Assembly: GCA_009741485.1 (NCBI GenBank)
Contig: CM019218.1
Location: forward strand, 38,626,111-38,690,110
Source of the DNA: Malurus cyaneus samueli
Taxonomy: Eukaryota > Chordata > Aves > Passeriformes > Maluridae
DNA: 64,000 nucleotides
Direction of reading: 5' to 3'
The translations under genes and the position numbers were made by a program. Every line of letters begins with the position of its first letter. Positions within the stretch are counted from its first letter, which is position 1. Positions 13,356 through 26,520 of the stretch are shown piece by piece. The notes beneath the pieces are model-generated. The model was not told the origin of the DNA. It saw nothing but the letters and a program-made list of their open reading frames with translations, and made no database searches.

Positions 13356-14318
13356 ACTTAGTGAAGAACTCTAATTTCTTATAAATATACCAAAAAAAGC
13401 ATCATGGAAAGTGTCTGTGACAGAAATAAAATATAAATTGCCACCAAAAAAAAGGACTTTTTTTTCCTCACAGAGGAGTTGCTGTAAAAGAATGGCAGAA
13501 CAGTGTAAGACAAGGTGGAGGAAGAAGGGGAGTACCTGGCAAGCTGAAGTGTGTTTATTTTAACGTAGCTTCTAAATGTAAAAAAATAGATTTTATCAGG
13601 AGATTTTTATAATATTTGAAGCTGTACAACCAAAGTAATGGCAAACACAGAAAATAATTCATTTTAAGAATTGATATTAATTTTTTCTTTACCAACTAGA
13701 TGGTTTTCATTTTCGAAAAGTCATCTGCAAGTTAATACTAGTGATCTACTTTACATTCCTGTTTTATAGACTTTAGTTCATTTCCTTTGGTCAAAACTCC
13801 ATGGCTATTTTCCATATCTCACACTCTATGACCCCTTATACAATCTTTGCCTAATTTTCCTTCTTCTTGGACATTTCTTCAGTATATCTTTAGGTATAAG
13901 ACAGAGTGGAAGGAAAAGGGTCTGATCTGCCTAACACTACCATCACAGCCTTATGCTGTTCTCATTTTAGATGTGAGCCCTTTTTACACTTAGTATCTCT
14001 TTATTGTTTATTTGCAGTACTTTTTTTTTTATCTACCTAATTCTGTAGTTTGGTTCCACAGTCTGAAATCTACTCTTGGGCATCTCGTCATGCATTCAAA
14101 ATTTCTTTGGGTAGAATCAGGCTCTTAAGTAATAGTTGGTCAGAAATTTTAATTATACTAAAAGGAAAGTGAAGAAAGAAACAGTACCCTGACATCTATT
14201 TTTATGCCTGGATTGGGTCTGGTCCCTGTAGAAGCCATATGACCTGGCATATGTTAGCAATGATAGGTTTCCCTGCTTTCTTCTATGATTATTTTGATTA
14301 TTATGGCTTTTAAGCATG
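13356..14318. other. Unique non-coding DNA
   Basis: Nothing recognisable beyond short A and T runs. Confidence 0.5.
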
Positions 14319-14348
14319 AAGAATGTCCCTCTCTCGAGGGACATTCTT
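14319..14348. other. Perfect 13-bp hairpin with 4-base loop
   Basis: Arms 14319-14331 (aagaatgtccctc) and 14336-14348 (gagggacattctt) are exactly complementary around the loop tctc. A 13-bp perfect stem with so short a loop, of mixed base composition, is unlikely by chance at a given site. The flanks do not extend the pairing, so it is too short for a microRNA precursor. Confidence 0.9.
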
Positions 14349-17300
14349 CCATTTAATGCAGATGCCACCTGATTTTCCTGCAGTCACTGGAAGCGGGGTG
14401 AAAAGTTGATCGAATGTATTTTATACATACGTGCAAGATTCTATAGGAAGCAGGAAGACTGCATAGCAGCCCAAGGTACTGTACATAAGAATATTTAAAA
14501 TTGTTTCTGAAGTAGTTTAATGTTAGCGGCTCCTTCTATCACTGCATTCTCCTGGTGAAAGGACCATTAGGACACATTTAATCCCCCCAGACAAGGTAGA
14601 GCTTGAGTGGACTGACTAACTATTAAATTTACATAAAGAGTTTTGTCCTGATTTTGATATTCTTGTATTACATCTAAAACTAGAGACTGATTTATGCATA
14701 CCATCCACTCTATTCACTATTTAGATTTCTTTTCTATATTATGACCTACATCAAATTAATATTTGATACTTTATTTCCTTAGATGTTTAGTTTCTGCCTC
14801 TTCATTTTCTCCACTGTGTTCAGTTCCCATCCATCACCTAATTCTATTAGATGGAACACAAACTTTACAATTTGAAATCAAGCTACCCCATCCAGCAGGT
14901 TAAGCAATTTCAGAATCAGATAAAATTAATCTGTCTGTTTTCTCAGAGTGAAAGAACTATTGATATTCTTCCTGATTCTCCTGAAAGATTGTTGTTCTAA
15001 AAGAGCTACAGAATCTGTAGATGTTGCTCTTTTTGAATAGTAAATAAACAACCACATAGTTGAAAGCAGCTTTGGAAAGGCAATTCACTCAGTGATAGCT
15101 GAAATCTCTCTCTGTTTATGTGTGCCTTGCCCATCTGTGTGAATGTGAAGATCTGTAGCTGGAGGGTTTTGTACAGAAACATAATGCCAGGAAGACAAAA
15201 GCTTTATGATCCATCAGGGTCATTCCACAGGATAAGAATTTGGTAGTTAGCATATTGATGGTGCTTTGGAATTAATGAGGGCTGACATGCCACTTGAATT
15301 GACATAATTTGTTCCTGTAATCACTAGTGATTCTACTGTCCATATTGCTCTACTACTTCCTTAAGCTCCATTAACAATCTTCCTTTCTTCTACAAGGTGG
15401 TTTCTTTTCTCTTTTTCCTTTTTCTGCTAAAGACAATAATCATTCCCAACTTGATATCTAAATAATGAATATAGAGAATGATGGGCTTCAGCTCAATCAA
15501 GGCTTTAATCACCTTTAAATCAAACTATCTGTTTCTTCCACAAGAACAGCAATTTTATAATTGTCACCATGCCAATTAACCGAGGGTTCAACTTTCCTCT
15601 GGTGCTTGTGGGTAAAAGTGCCAAACACATTTAACAGCTGCCAAATATGCACAAACACACAGAGAACAAATAAATACTCAGGTCAATGAGACTGGAATAC
15701 TGGGAATTCACTTAAGAAGATGTAAATCAATGGCATAATATGCGGATCTGGGAGTCTGGGAATCTGTCTTTAAGAAGATGATGTTTCTGTTATTTTTAAA
15801 AAGAAATTAATAGCTGATACATGATGACAGTTTTGCCAGGGATGCTAAAGTCCCGTTACATTCCCCTACTTTTCTATGTATTTCTTTTTCCTTAGGGAAA
15901 AATCTTTATATTGCATCTGCCTCTTGCTAAGTAAGTAGAGCTGGATACATCTTCCTAAATCAGGAACATTTCTAGGTCAGCAATGCTTTACTTCTGTGAA
16001 GGAAAAAGTTGTGCCATCTGTATTTTGGTCTGTACACTTGTCTCATTTGGTTTGAAGTGAGCAAGGCTCTCCCAGACAACAGCTACTAGAGACTGGGTGG
16101 GATTCTTTCCATGTTACTTTACAAGAGACAACCCAAAAAAGTCAACCCTGTCATGAAAAAAGAGCTCTAAATATGGCTTAAGAAGGATATAAGGGTGACA
16201 GGGTTTGGGTCTTTTAGCAAAAAGAAGGGAGTGGGCTGGACTTGAGTAATAATCCATCCTGAGTCCTAAACTACAATTCTAAGTTTGTAGTTATTTCTTT
16301 AGAGCGGTCAACTTTATGAGACTCCCATTGTACTAAACTTCTATTTTTGTTACCTTTAAAACTTGTTGTTCATCTACTGAACACAGTGTAATTACTCTGC
16401 AATTACAGTGGTGTTAAAAAATTGTAAACCAGGCAATTAACCTTATGACTACAGGAGTGTGTATTCAGTACAAGTAGCAAAGCATGATAGTTCAGAATAA
16501 TGGCACTGTCATGTACTGAGTATGAAACTCCTGAGATGATGAAAAATTCACTTCTGTAGTTAACCTCCCCGTTACATGAATTAGCTACAATTACCAATAT
16601 AAAACAAATTATCCATTATATAATTGCATTGCAGTTTGATAAGAAGAATACCTCTAACGTTTAAGATTCCGGGACACACTCTTGCAACCTGATTTATCTA
16701 GTAAAGCTAAATAATCTCATTCTATTCTCTATAATCTGAAAAATAATCCCCTGAGAACATTTTTAAAACCTTGCCAGAGTAAGATTACAGGTCTATCCTG
16801 CATTTTTTTCCTGTCCTAAAATTTCAGTGCTGACAAAATAAGTGGACAATGTGTACTATTTCCATAGGAAAACCATCAGCCCAGATCTCAATGTGATGAC
16901 TGTTAGTTCAGTGCATGCAGGGTAGATCTGTACTTAGATTTCTGAAGGACAGGTAGCTTAGTGAAAGCTCTGCCTTGGTTTAGCTCCCTGCCATGGAAAC
17001 ATCTCGGAGAAACAATGAATTATCTCTTCCTCCCTTGACAAAATTCCAAAGCAGAAGAATGTATGTGTGTAGCAATTCCAGAGAAATAGTAGAACAAAAA
17101 GAGTCAGCTACAGTACTCTGGCTGAATTATATGCCTCAAGAGATAACAATTTTATTAATTATGTATTAATTTCCTCTATTATTGAATGCCAAAAAGCAAC
17201 ACAGAAAAGCTGAAAGAATTTCTCCTGTGGCAGAGAAGCTAGGTCTTGAATCTTATAGTTGGATAAGAGCTCCCTTGTAATGTGCAAGGTTTAAGAAGCA

Positions 17301-20300
17301 ACAGTATAAAAGTATCAAGAGGTTCTGCAAGAAAATCTGGCCTACCCATTGCAGAGTAATGCTCTATCTGTAAACTTTATATGATTCTTTGCTTAAAAAA
17401 ATCTTTCTCCACTGCTTGAATAGAACTACCAATACCAATGCACCACAACTGCAGCTGTTGGCATTTCTCCCTGTTACCAAATCAAAATCTCACAGATTAG
17501 GGAGCTGCGTTTGATTTGTTAATCATGATTAGAAAGATAAACTTCGAACATGTAATTCTATTTTTTTTCTCTAAGTTCCCTTAGTAGTTTTAATTTCTTG
17601 GTTCCTAGACTGACATATTCATGAAGTTACTATGTGCTGTTGCACAGTTTCATCCTTCACTGTAATAGCAGCTCCTTTCTAGTCAATGAATAGGTCTTTA
17701 TTTTCCATGATATAAACAATATAGTCTTTTAAAATGAAACAACACCAAGTACTCTTAATTGGTAGAGCTTGAACTATTTTCTCAAAAAGAACTGTCCTGT
17801 TTTTCTCTTGAGGAAGCAGAGGCACAGACTTGTGAAATAAATTTCTAAGATTTTCAGGAATGGTAATAATATTGAGGAAGATAAGTCCTCTCTTTTGAGC
17901 TCAAGGGCAATGCTAATTTTAGTAGTGTTCATTATAAAGGTATAATATAAAGTACTCTGTTCAAAAGCAGGAATATGTGTATAAACCTTAGTCAAGATAA
18001 AATATTTAAGAGAAATAGAACCTTGCCAAGTCCTGAATTCTCCCTCACTTGCCCATAGTCAATTACTGCAGCAACATGCAAAGAGAGTTATTCATTTTGT
18101 ATCAAATACAATCTTCTTTTGACAGTGAAATTTATTTGAACGAGGTTTAATCCCTTAATAATCTAGGAACTTGAAGGAAATGAATCATTAATGTAGTTTC
18201 TTTCATTCACAGTTAAGATCAGAGCAGGAAGAATCTCCTGTTTCTCACAGACAAAAGTAACACCTCAATCTTATAATTAAACTTTTTCTACTAATCTGTA
18301 CAATCACAAAACAGGTCACTGAAAACAACCTTTTATCAGGGTGTTTAGACTCTTTCTGTTATGGACTTGCACCAGGTCTTTTAAAATATGTAAATAAAAA
18401 TACTTTTGTCCATTATGCAACAAATAACTGGTAATGGCAGAAAGCCCATGAGGATTGAGCACAGATAGAATCAAAAACTGGTAAATTTGAAAATATAAGG
18501 GCTGTCATGAGGTGCACATAGTTCTCTGGAGATTAAAATTAATAGGAAAAAAAAAGCCAGTAGGAATTTTAGCTCAGGAATTATGAGACAGAAGTAAAAG
18601 GGAAAGGTAGGTCACAAACTTTTAAGCTGCACAGGTATTAAAATAATACTGTGGGAATTATGTCAGAGGGAGCACAGCCCCTCAAACAACCTCCTAAGAA
18701 GTAGTAAGAAACTACTGCATTGAAAGGCAAAGATTTAAAAGCATAAATGCAAAGAAGAAACTTTGCCAGAAGGGATTGTGTGGAACAAACAATTTCAGTT
18801 GAACACAAAGTCAGAAAATGTATAGCACCTATTTACCTCTCCTCCTATTTTCCCAGGAATTAAAGAGACAACTTCAGTTGTCCTCTGATGGACAACTCCT
18901 TAGAAGTCCAGTAGGAGGCAGAGGAAAAGGTTACAATAAGTTAAGACATTTTTATGTCTTTAATAATGTATTATGTTAAAAGAATGCCAATACTGTATAG
19001 AAGCTCTTCAAAGAACGAATGGAAAGGCTATGAGACTGATGCAAGTAAATCAGAGGGAAAAAATTAAACTATTTATTAAGAAACTCTTTTCTTGAGAAAA
19101 TATGATGACTGGAAAGCACCAAGTCTTGTAATCTTCTCCTGAACACCAAATAACTTTCTTAAGTCTGAAATTTAGTTGTTTGGAGGCTGTTTTTTTCCAG
19201 TCAGCTGGAAGGGACTACCTTACCCCTTTCCCTAGAGTCACACTTGTTCACTTTTACTTTGCCACCTTTGATTTATCACCTGCTAAAATGGAGGCAGAAT
19301 GAAATGCAGCTCCTGAGACCAGAATCAATACATGTTTCATGATGAGAGGCAATAGAGTAAAACTTTGGGGAACTAATGTCACCAAAAATAATTGTGTTGG
19401 AATTGTTTGCTTTTTGTGAAGTAGATTTGCATTGTGACAGTGGGGTTTTACTAAACACATTAAAAACTATAGTAAAAGTTCATAAAATATATTAAAACAA
19501 TTCCTGAAATCAGGGAGATTTTAAGAAATCTATGACACATAAGAAGGCTATTGTACAAGTATTTTTAGAAAACATTTTCAAGGATTTTATCTATATCTGT
19601 AGTTAAGCTATAAGAACTACAGATGTCTTTTTTGATGAAAGCTTTATAGGACTTACTGTGGTAAAAGTACAGCAAAAGCACAAAGTTTAAAATCTATCTT
19701 CACTGATTTTCCTCCCATCACTTGCAATGCCACACCTTTTCTAGGCCAACAACTCCATGGACTCTCCATTAGTAACAATATCAAGATTTAGTGGCCCTTC
19801 CTCTACTATAAATTCTGCTCCAATTAAATCTTCTCATGTCTTTACACTTCCTAAAAATGGAAGACACTATATAATTTAATCTTTTTTCTTCAATGACAGT
19901 TCTTCCTTGAAATCCCATCTACAGAGTTCCCATGTTTTCCTAGGCTTTCCCTCATCTTTTATACTTTGTAAAAACTCTTTGTAAAAACTCTTCATTTTTG
20001 ATCGCACCTGAGTCAGCCTAGGGAATTATTTCAGTTTGTCTGTCACTACATGGACTCTTTATTAGTTAATTTGCTTTCCCACCCAATTATTTACATATGA
20101 AATGAAACAAAGCCATTCCAGTTTGGTTCTCTTTCTTCTCCTCTTTTTTCTGTAGGTTACCTCCACTGCGTATTTCCAAATCACAAGAATTTCAGAAGAG
20201 TGGTCTCTATACTTTTGCAAGTAGTTCTGGGCATACTAGAAATGCTTATGCATTAATAAAAAGGNATATATGTTTTAATCCCTTCTCCAGGGAGATAGGA

Positions 20301-20514
20301 AGAACCTAGGATGGAACTAAGTGTCATTAAAGTCTCAGGGGATTTATTTTGCCAGAATGTATCCACGTTTGTGTGCATATATACACATATGTATCACTCC
20401 CACACTTTTCTGCACATATTCAGTTTTTGAAGAGGATTAGAAATCCATATGGTAGTTGCTAAATCACCAGAGACTTCACAGACAATTTGCTGTCCAAAGT
20501 TTGGATGGAGGTGG
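14349..20514. other. Unique A+T-rich non-coding DNA
   Basis: About 6 kb with no recognisable gene, CR1 fragment or RNA gene. The longest frames are about 70 codons. A perfect 13-base tandem duplication (ctttgtaaaaact, twice) lies at 19964-19989. A single ambiguous base (n) at 20265 marks an assembly uncertainty. Confidence 0.55.
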
Positions 20515-20552
20515 AGTGTTATGATGTACACTCAGTGTTATGATGTACACTC
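20515..20552. repeat. Perfect 19-bp tandem duplication
   Basis: The 19-mer agtgttatgatgtacactc occurs twice back to back (20515-20533 and 20534-20552). Each unit starts with agtgt and ends with acactc, so each can fold as a small hairpin (agtgt/acact), a configuration prone to slippage. Confidence 0.95.
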
Positions 20553-21699
20553 ATAGATGTACTCAAGAGGAGCTACAGTAACAGTTTCTATTAGCTTTGC
20601 TGTAAGATATCCTGTGGCACTGGATAGGAACAGAGAGAGATCACGACATTCAAAGGTTAGAGGACAAACTGAGACGGGGGACAAAAGCCAGTTGCCAAGC
20701 ATCTTTTTAGCCCTGAAACTTTATTTCTTCTAGTTTTGAATAGAAAAGCTTCTTAGTGGGCTGAATATTGTCTCTCTCACAAAATCGGTGATACTTGCAC
20801 TCTCATTCACCTCATGGATCAAAAAAATGAAAGAACAAAAGAAATAAAGTACGTACAAGCAGCATAATGCATGAGTATTTTAAATTCTAAAATAGAACTT
20901 ACAAAGGATCTTTACAAAACAAGCCATAAAAGGTACTATCTCTTTTATCCAAAAGCTCCATATTAACAAACTTCCTTAACATTAAAGACTTTTAATAATC
21001 AAGATCTCTGGTTTTAAGTGCTCAGACTAACCATCATAAAGCTCAATGTATTACAAGAGATATTCTCGTCTGCTGATATTCTCATATTTCAAATGCCATC
21101 ACAATATTAGTTCTTAATCAACTGGATGTACTATGTGTCTTGTAGACCAAACGACAGTTTTAAATTCTAAATAAACTAACAGTTGCTAAAAATCTGATAT
21201 TAAACCATAACCTTTGTGTATTTAATGGTAAACTGATCTTTAAGATTCTTGAAATTAAAATCATGTTCTTCAGTAGTATTCACTTCTCAATCCAAACCCA
21301 AAGAATGGGCACAAATTTCAGTTCTGTATTTTCAAATATGGAAAAAACTTTCACTCAATATTTAATCATCATCATTTTGACAGCAAATGTTGATATACCA
21401 AGAAAGAAGACTTTCAAAACAGGCTGTTTTATTAAAACATTGACTCTAATAATTAATTTTTATCCCATCTGAAAAAAGGGATGAAAAATGTTTAGATACA
21501 ATCTGGAGTTTGAATCAAAGCATGCTTTTCCAAAAAAAAAATCTAATAACATTTTTAGAAGACAGTCTAAAGATATTTTAGAAGACCCAACACAAATGAA
21601 GGAATAATCGATCTCGGCTGGGCCATAGCTGAATGGATCAGTTTTGCATCCTTTAGTCTACATCTATTACTGTTCTTGAGATCTGCTTCAGGGAAGAAT
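20553..21699. other. Unique A+T-rich non-coding DNA
   Basis: No gene or repeat recognised. The sequence leads into the GC-rich block that follows. Confidence 0.5.
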
Positions 21700-22830
21700 T
21701 GCTGAATTATTGATCCAATTTATCTGGAGCAGTGTGCATCCTCCCCACTCATGGCTAGACCTTTCTAAAACCAATTTGCTATATCTAAACAGCATAGTGC
21801 TTGGAACATCGCCAGCTGGGAACATATTCCATAATCTTGGAATGCCTACTTACTGCAAGCACCCTTCAGCACGCCACAATAACCATCTGTCTGCCCTCAT
21901 GTACAACATACCTGCACCAGCAACTTTTGAAAGCAGTTCTATGAAGCCAAACTCTTTTCTGAGCTCCTGGAGACAGCAGGCAGCATCTGCAGCTGCTGCT
22001 TTCCCAGTGCGGTGTTACCATGCTGGCAGGTCTGCCACTGCAGGCCCTTGTCTGCCCACAGCCGAGGTCAGTCTTGGGATGGTATATCAATGATCAAAAA
22101 CTATCTTTGATGAAGAGATGAAGAACAGAGTTGTTGGTTATGTGTGGAGATACACGATTTTGCACTGTCAGGGGTCCATGCCCTGGATACAGGACTTTGG
22201 GCCTGGTCTTCTCGACTGTGGAGTGGAAGGATCACTTCCCTGAACTCGGCTTTCTTTGCTGCCAGGGTGCACTGCTGGCTCACATACAGTTCGCCGCCTA
22301 CTGGGACGCTTATGTCCTTTTCTTCCGAGCTGTTTTGAACAGACAGTTCCCAAATGCACAGTTGTGCAGGCATATTTTTCACTGACGGCTGCACCGCTTG
22401 CACCACCGGGACACAGCTCCCACCCAAGCTGCCAGCAGCGGCCAGGTGGCAGCTCTGCTTTCGGGCCTTCCTCCTCACCGCTCGACCATGGCTCCTGAGA
22501 GGCCACAGACATGGACAGGCCTCACAAGGGAACCTCCAGCAGTACCGAGGGGTGCTGACCTCAATTGTGAATCCCTTGGAAACCAGCCTGACACCAGGCA
22601 GAGACTGAGGTGGGAGAGGGCTGGGGAAGGCAGGTGGGCTGTGAGGGATGGCTGGAAGCGGTTCCTGCCCCTCGTGGGCCTGTCGGATACGAGCAGGCTG
22701 TGGGATGTCCATCTGGGATTGCCTTCAGCTCCCCTGGGTGCCCCTCGCACCGCTTTAGGACAGGCTGAGGAAACAATGCTGCAAGAGCAGCAGCACCATT
22801 TTCCTGCTGTATGTGCTTAATGGTTCTGAG
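21700..22830. other. GC-rich, CpG-enriched block
   Basis: Base composition rises sharply, most strongly at about 22180-22790, where CpG dinucleotides number about two dozen by eye; the flanking DNA is CpG-poor. Long frames are open on both strands (203 codons on minus at 22101-22712; 140 codons on plus at 22398-22820; 127 codons on plus at 21710-22093). Overlapping open frames on both strands are expected from high GC and few stops, and none shows a recognisable domain apart from a CR1 remnant on the minus strand. It may be a CpG-island promoter of an unannotated transcript, a GC-rich retroelement body, or an old processed sequence. Confidence 0.6.
22145..22345 (-). mobile_element. CR1 LINE remnant, late ORF2, antisense
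   Basis: On the minus strand the reading frame within 22101-22712 contains EEKDISVPVGGELYVSQQC followed by AAKKAEFREVILPLHS. This resembles the CR1 ORF2 stretch after the RT domain, typically '(A)EKDLGVLVD..L.MSQQCA..AKKAN', and the DNA continues with a decayed 'gaggcc..gagtcctgt.tccag' block. The copy is truncated and its flanks within the GC-rich block do not look like CR1, so it is either embedded in or adjacent to another sequence type. Confidence 0.7.
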
Positions 22831-25800
22831 AGTAGGGGTGAATTAAGTTTTTTGTCACTCTTTGAAATGATATTTTACCAACCAATTTATTTACTTCAGT
22901 TTTAGCTGCCGTTACAAATGATTCTCTTGTTGGTCCTGAGCAGTTTGAATTTCATGCATCTAGTCCAGCAAAGCATTTAATTTTTCAATAGAAATGTCTA
23001 CACACTCACTGGTCTTACTTCTGTAAGTTTATTGTTCAGTGTCTTATAAAGACAGAGACAGCAGCTATTTTAATTTGGTTGAGTTTTTGTCAGTAGCCGT
23101 AGGGATTTTTGGACATTGCACACTTTCATTTTGCTGGCAGAATTCCAATATTCTGAGACCAATTAGGTTCTCACCTCTGGTGACACTCGCTTGAATCTTC
23201 AATCATCACCATCTCAAGAATAAAGTGAAAGGCATGTTGAAGTGACCTGACTTAGTCTGAGGATTTGTCAGCAGCTGAAAGTGACACCTGTTCTCTCAGG
23301 TCTTGGTTGTTAACATTGTCAAAGGCTAAAAATCTTTATTAAACAATATCTGGTTTTCATATACAGTATATTCCATTTTGGATGCAACTTTGTCATTTAA
23401 CATTTCCGATTATATTCAGCATTTCATTCTCTTCCAGAGTTTTCGAGGCAGTTTCTCTGAAACTAACGATCAAAGACAATGAGTGACAGTCTATTACAAA
23501 AGCAGATTTTTTTCTATAGTAGTAAATAAAATTGATTAGTTTATAAAAGCTTGCCAGCGAGTAGGCTGGGAGGGCACAAGAATCTGGGAGGAGATACAGC
23601 CAGGATTGCTAACCCCAGCTAACCAAAGGGTTATTCCTTATCACATGATTTTATGCCCAGCAATAGAAACTAGGGAGAAGAGGGAAGAAGTAAGAGACAT
23701 TTGGAGTTACTGCTTTTGTCTTCACACGTTACCATTATACACTGGTGAAGCCCTGCTTTCTTTGGAAATGGTTAACATCTTCTTGGTTATGACACATAGT
23801 AAATTAATCCCCTATTTTGCTTTGCTTTTTTTTGTGTAGCTTTTTCTTCACCTATTACACTGCCTTTATCTCTGCACACAAGTTTTTTGGTTTTTTTTAC
23901 CCTTATGCTTCTCTTCACCTTTCCACTGTAGGGAGGGAGTGAGTTGCTGTGCGAGGTTTAGCGGCCCTCTGGGCTTAACCCATAACAGAAGTTGTTTTAA
24001 AAGGAGTGCAAGAGTTTAACATCTCAGTAAACAGTGGAATCAATACAAGATTGCAGCTGAACATACTAAAGAAAGTTCTTCCTAAAAGTGATCAGTAGTG
24101 AAACACTTAATATTAACATATAAATGGACATTTTTATGCTTCAATGTTAACAAGTGATAAAATGAATGAAGCAATTTAACTGTCTTGCAGAAAATGCAGT
24201 AGATTAGCAGCAGAATTCAATATTTTAAAAAGTCTATGTATTAAAGTAGGTAATACATCTACTATGCATTATGCTGTTCTTGAAAACAGAAAAGCTATCA
24301 ACATACTTGTTATGTTCTGAACGATTATTCTTACTGTGAATCATGAATACGGTGATTAGATGTCTTGCCAATAACTCAAAAAACATGCAGGTTGTTTACA
24401 TCTTAAAAAATGAGATCTTTTTTCATGTCAGTGTTTCCATGAGTTCATTTAAACAGTAAGATTGTACTTCATGGATATGCAGTTTGCCAGTGTTTAAAGT
24501 ATTAACTAAGGATTTTGTTCTATTTTTGACAATGTCTCAGGCTAAAGACCCAGCTTATCTTCATTGGAATTCCTGCCAGGATTTCTTCATAAAATACTCC
24601 ATAACAAGAAAATTTCAAAATGAAGTGTTCTTTGGGGACCTCATAGTCTCCAAGCCCTCATTAACTTGCCATTTATACAATATGCTTCCTAGTCACCAGG
24701 GTCACTTTGCTATGAAGGTACATCACAAAGGGAAAGCAGTAAATCTCAGTGAATATTTCACAACCCTCTCTGGCAATTAAAGTTTTAAATGGCATCTTCT
24801 CTGAATAGCCAATAAAATGAGAATCAGAAGGCAACTGCAGGATAGCCCAGATAAAATGAGCCCACTGCTGTCTCATAATATTTCACATTGAGAGGAAGAA
24901 CACATACTAAACTAAAAGACAATATACATTGTTATGGCACCTCACTGTGCAACAACAAAAACTTCTGTGGAGTTCTACTGACTTACAGAGCAAAATTCTT
25001 CTAGGAGCTAATTTGAAATACATTGAATATCTTTATCATCTAAGCATTTAGAGAATGAAAATCCATTTTCTTTCTCTCTGTTTGAAAAATGCAGTCTGTT
25101 GCCAAGGATCCACTCTCTAACTGTGAAAGACCTTCATTGAATTCAGTCTGGACAATCTCTTCAGTGCTTCCCTTCTCCATTAAACTGGGAACAAGATTAT
25201 ATGGTATTTCCAGCCAATTTTAGAAGTTTTCAATCCACTGATCATGCTAACATTTTTTGCAGGAACATCATAAGTGAGGCTAGGGTTGCAGAAGTTGGAG
25301 GATTTTTTTGAAAAGTACCTTTGCTTCTTGTATTTTGGATACACTTTAAAATGCTACAGAGAACTGTGTCAATGCAGTTCTCTGTTTTAGTGAAGAAACA
25401 AGTCCAACATGGTATGTAGGAATTTTATACCTAGCAACTTCTCAAATACTAGATAATTCTCTTACCTGTGAAACTTAGAGATATTTAAAATTACTTTTTG
25501 AAAAATGGGGAAACTAGGGCAGAAATTCTGGAAATGGTTTGATGAGAATAAAAAAGTAGGCACTGTTACACATATGTGGATGAAAATATTATAGATGCAA
25601 AAATCTGAACTTAATTACACAACAATGGTAAAGTTACAGATGAACTCTTTAGGCTGTTAGTGATGATGCTCCACTTGTTATTTATTCCAGATTTAGTATT
25701 TAAAATTTCTTATGTAGGAACATTTATTTACTCCTGTTACTGATTATTTGCTACAACAGTAGTCTACATGAATTAGTAAAAACTGTCACTTACCAGGTGA

Positions 25801-26315
25801 GAAGTTGAGGAAGTCAAGATGTTAAAAATTTGTTTTTCATAGTATAAATTTAGAAAACTAAGTAAACAAGTAAGGCTGTCTCAAAATTACCTGCACGTGT
25901 CTTGACAATCTTAACGAAACTTAAAAACAAGGTCACTGATAGATAAACATAAAAAGTGTGAAGACTTGTTAAATATTCTGAAGGGATATTTTGTCAGATG
26001 ACCCAGTTAAAAATTGTGTATCTCCCATAATAAACTTGCCCAGTTAAACAAACCCATTAAATCTTCAAAGCACGTTAATTTTAAAATGCTAGATTAAAAT
26101 TTGGGTTTCATAAATTACATTTTTAGCAATCTTGTGTTCCAGGACTCCCTAGCCTTCTTTAAAGTTTCACTTAATTGTGTAATAAGAGATCACTTTTTGG
26201 CACAGAAAAACAATTCTCTAACACAACCAAGGTTTTGAAATAGTCAATAAAGCTGCATAATTTTTAAGTACAGATAATAATTAATCTTGAGTCTTCCCAT
26301 CTGTTACTTTTGTAG
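22831..26315. other. Unique A+T-rich non-coding DNA
   Basis: No gene recognised. A 98-codon frame at 24484-24780 (+) has no recognisable domain, and a minus-strand frame overlaps its end. It is reported here only as sequence without visible function. Confidence 0.5.
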
Positions 26316-26407
26316 GAAGCTCCATCATGGATGTGAAGAAGAGGAATAAGATGTTGTGTTGTGCTGCTGAGCAGACAGAAGTTACTCAAGACTTGAATAC
26401 AGGAAGA
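26316..26407 (+). CDS. Candidate exon (weak), unrecognised
   Basis: A 92-base segment is bounded by a pyrimidine-rich acceptor ending ttttgtag and a near-ideal donor gtaagt. Only one of three frames is open through it; it contains an ATG in a fair start context (atcatgg) and would encode MDVKKRNKMLCCAAEQTEVT and a few more residues. I do not recognise the peptide. Exon-like splice signals of this strength arise by chance at about this scale, so it could equally be a cryptic or non-coding RNA exon. It lies about 110 bases upstream of a CR1 3' end. Confidence 0.2.
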
Positions 26408-26520
26408 GTAAGTCCCGTAGAAACTTAGAGTTGGCAGAAACCAGTTGTGAGGTAAAAATGAAACACAATGACTTTTTCATATGACTCTGCATACCACATG
26501 TGTATTCTTTATGGCATATA

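Noticed and set aside
21710..22093. 127-codon plus-strand frame in the GC-rich block
   Set aside because: No recognisable domain, an overlapping minus frame, and low stop density explained by composition.
24484..24780. 98-codon frame as a small gene
   Set aside because: No domain, no start or splice context, and an overlapping frame on the other strand.
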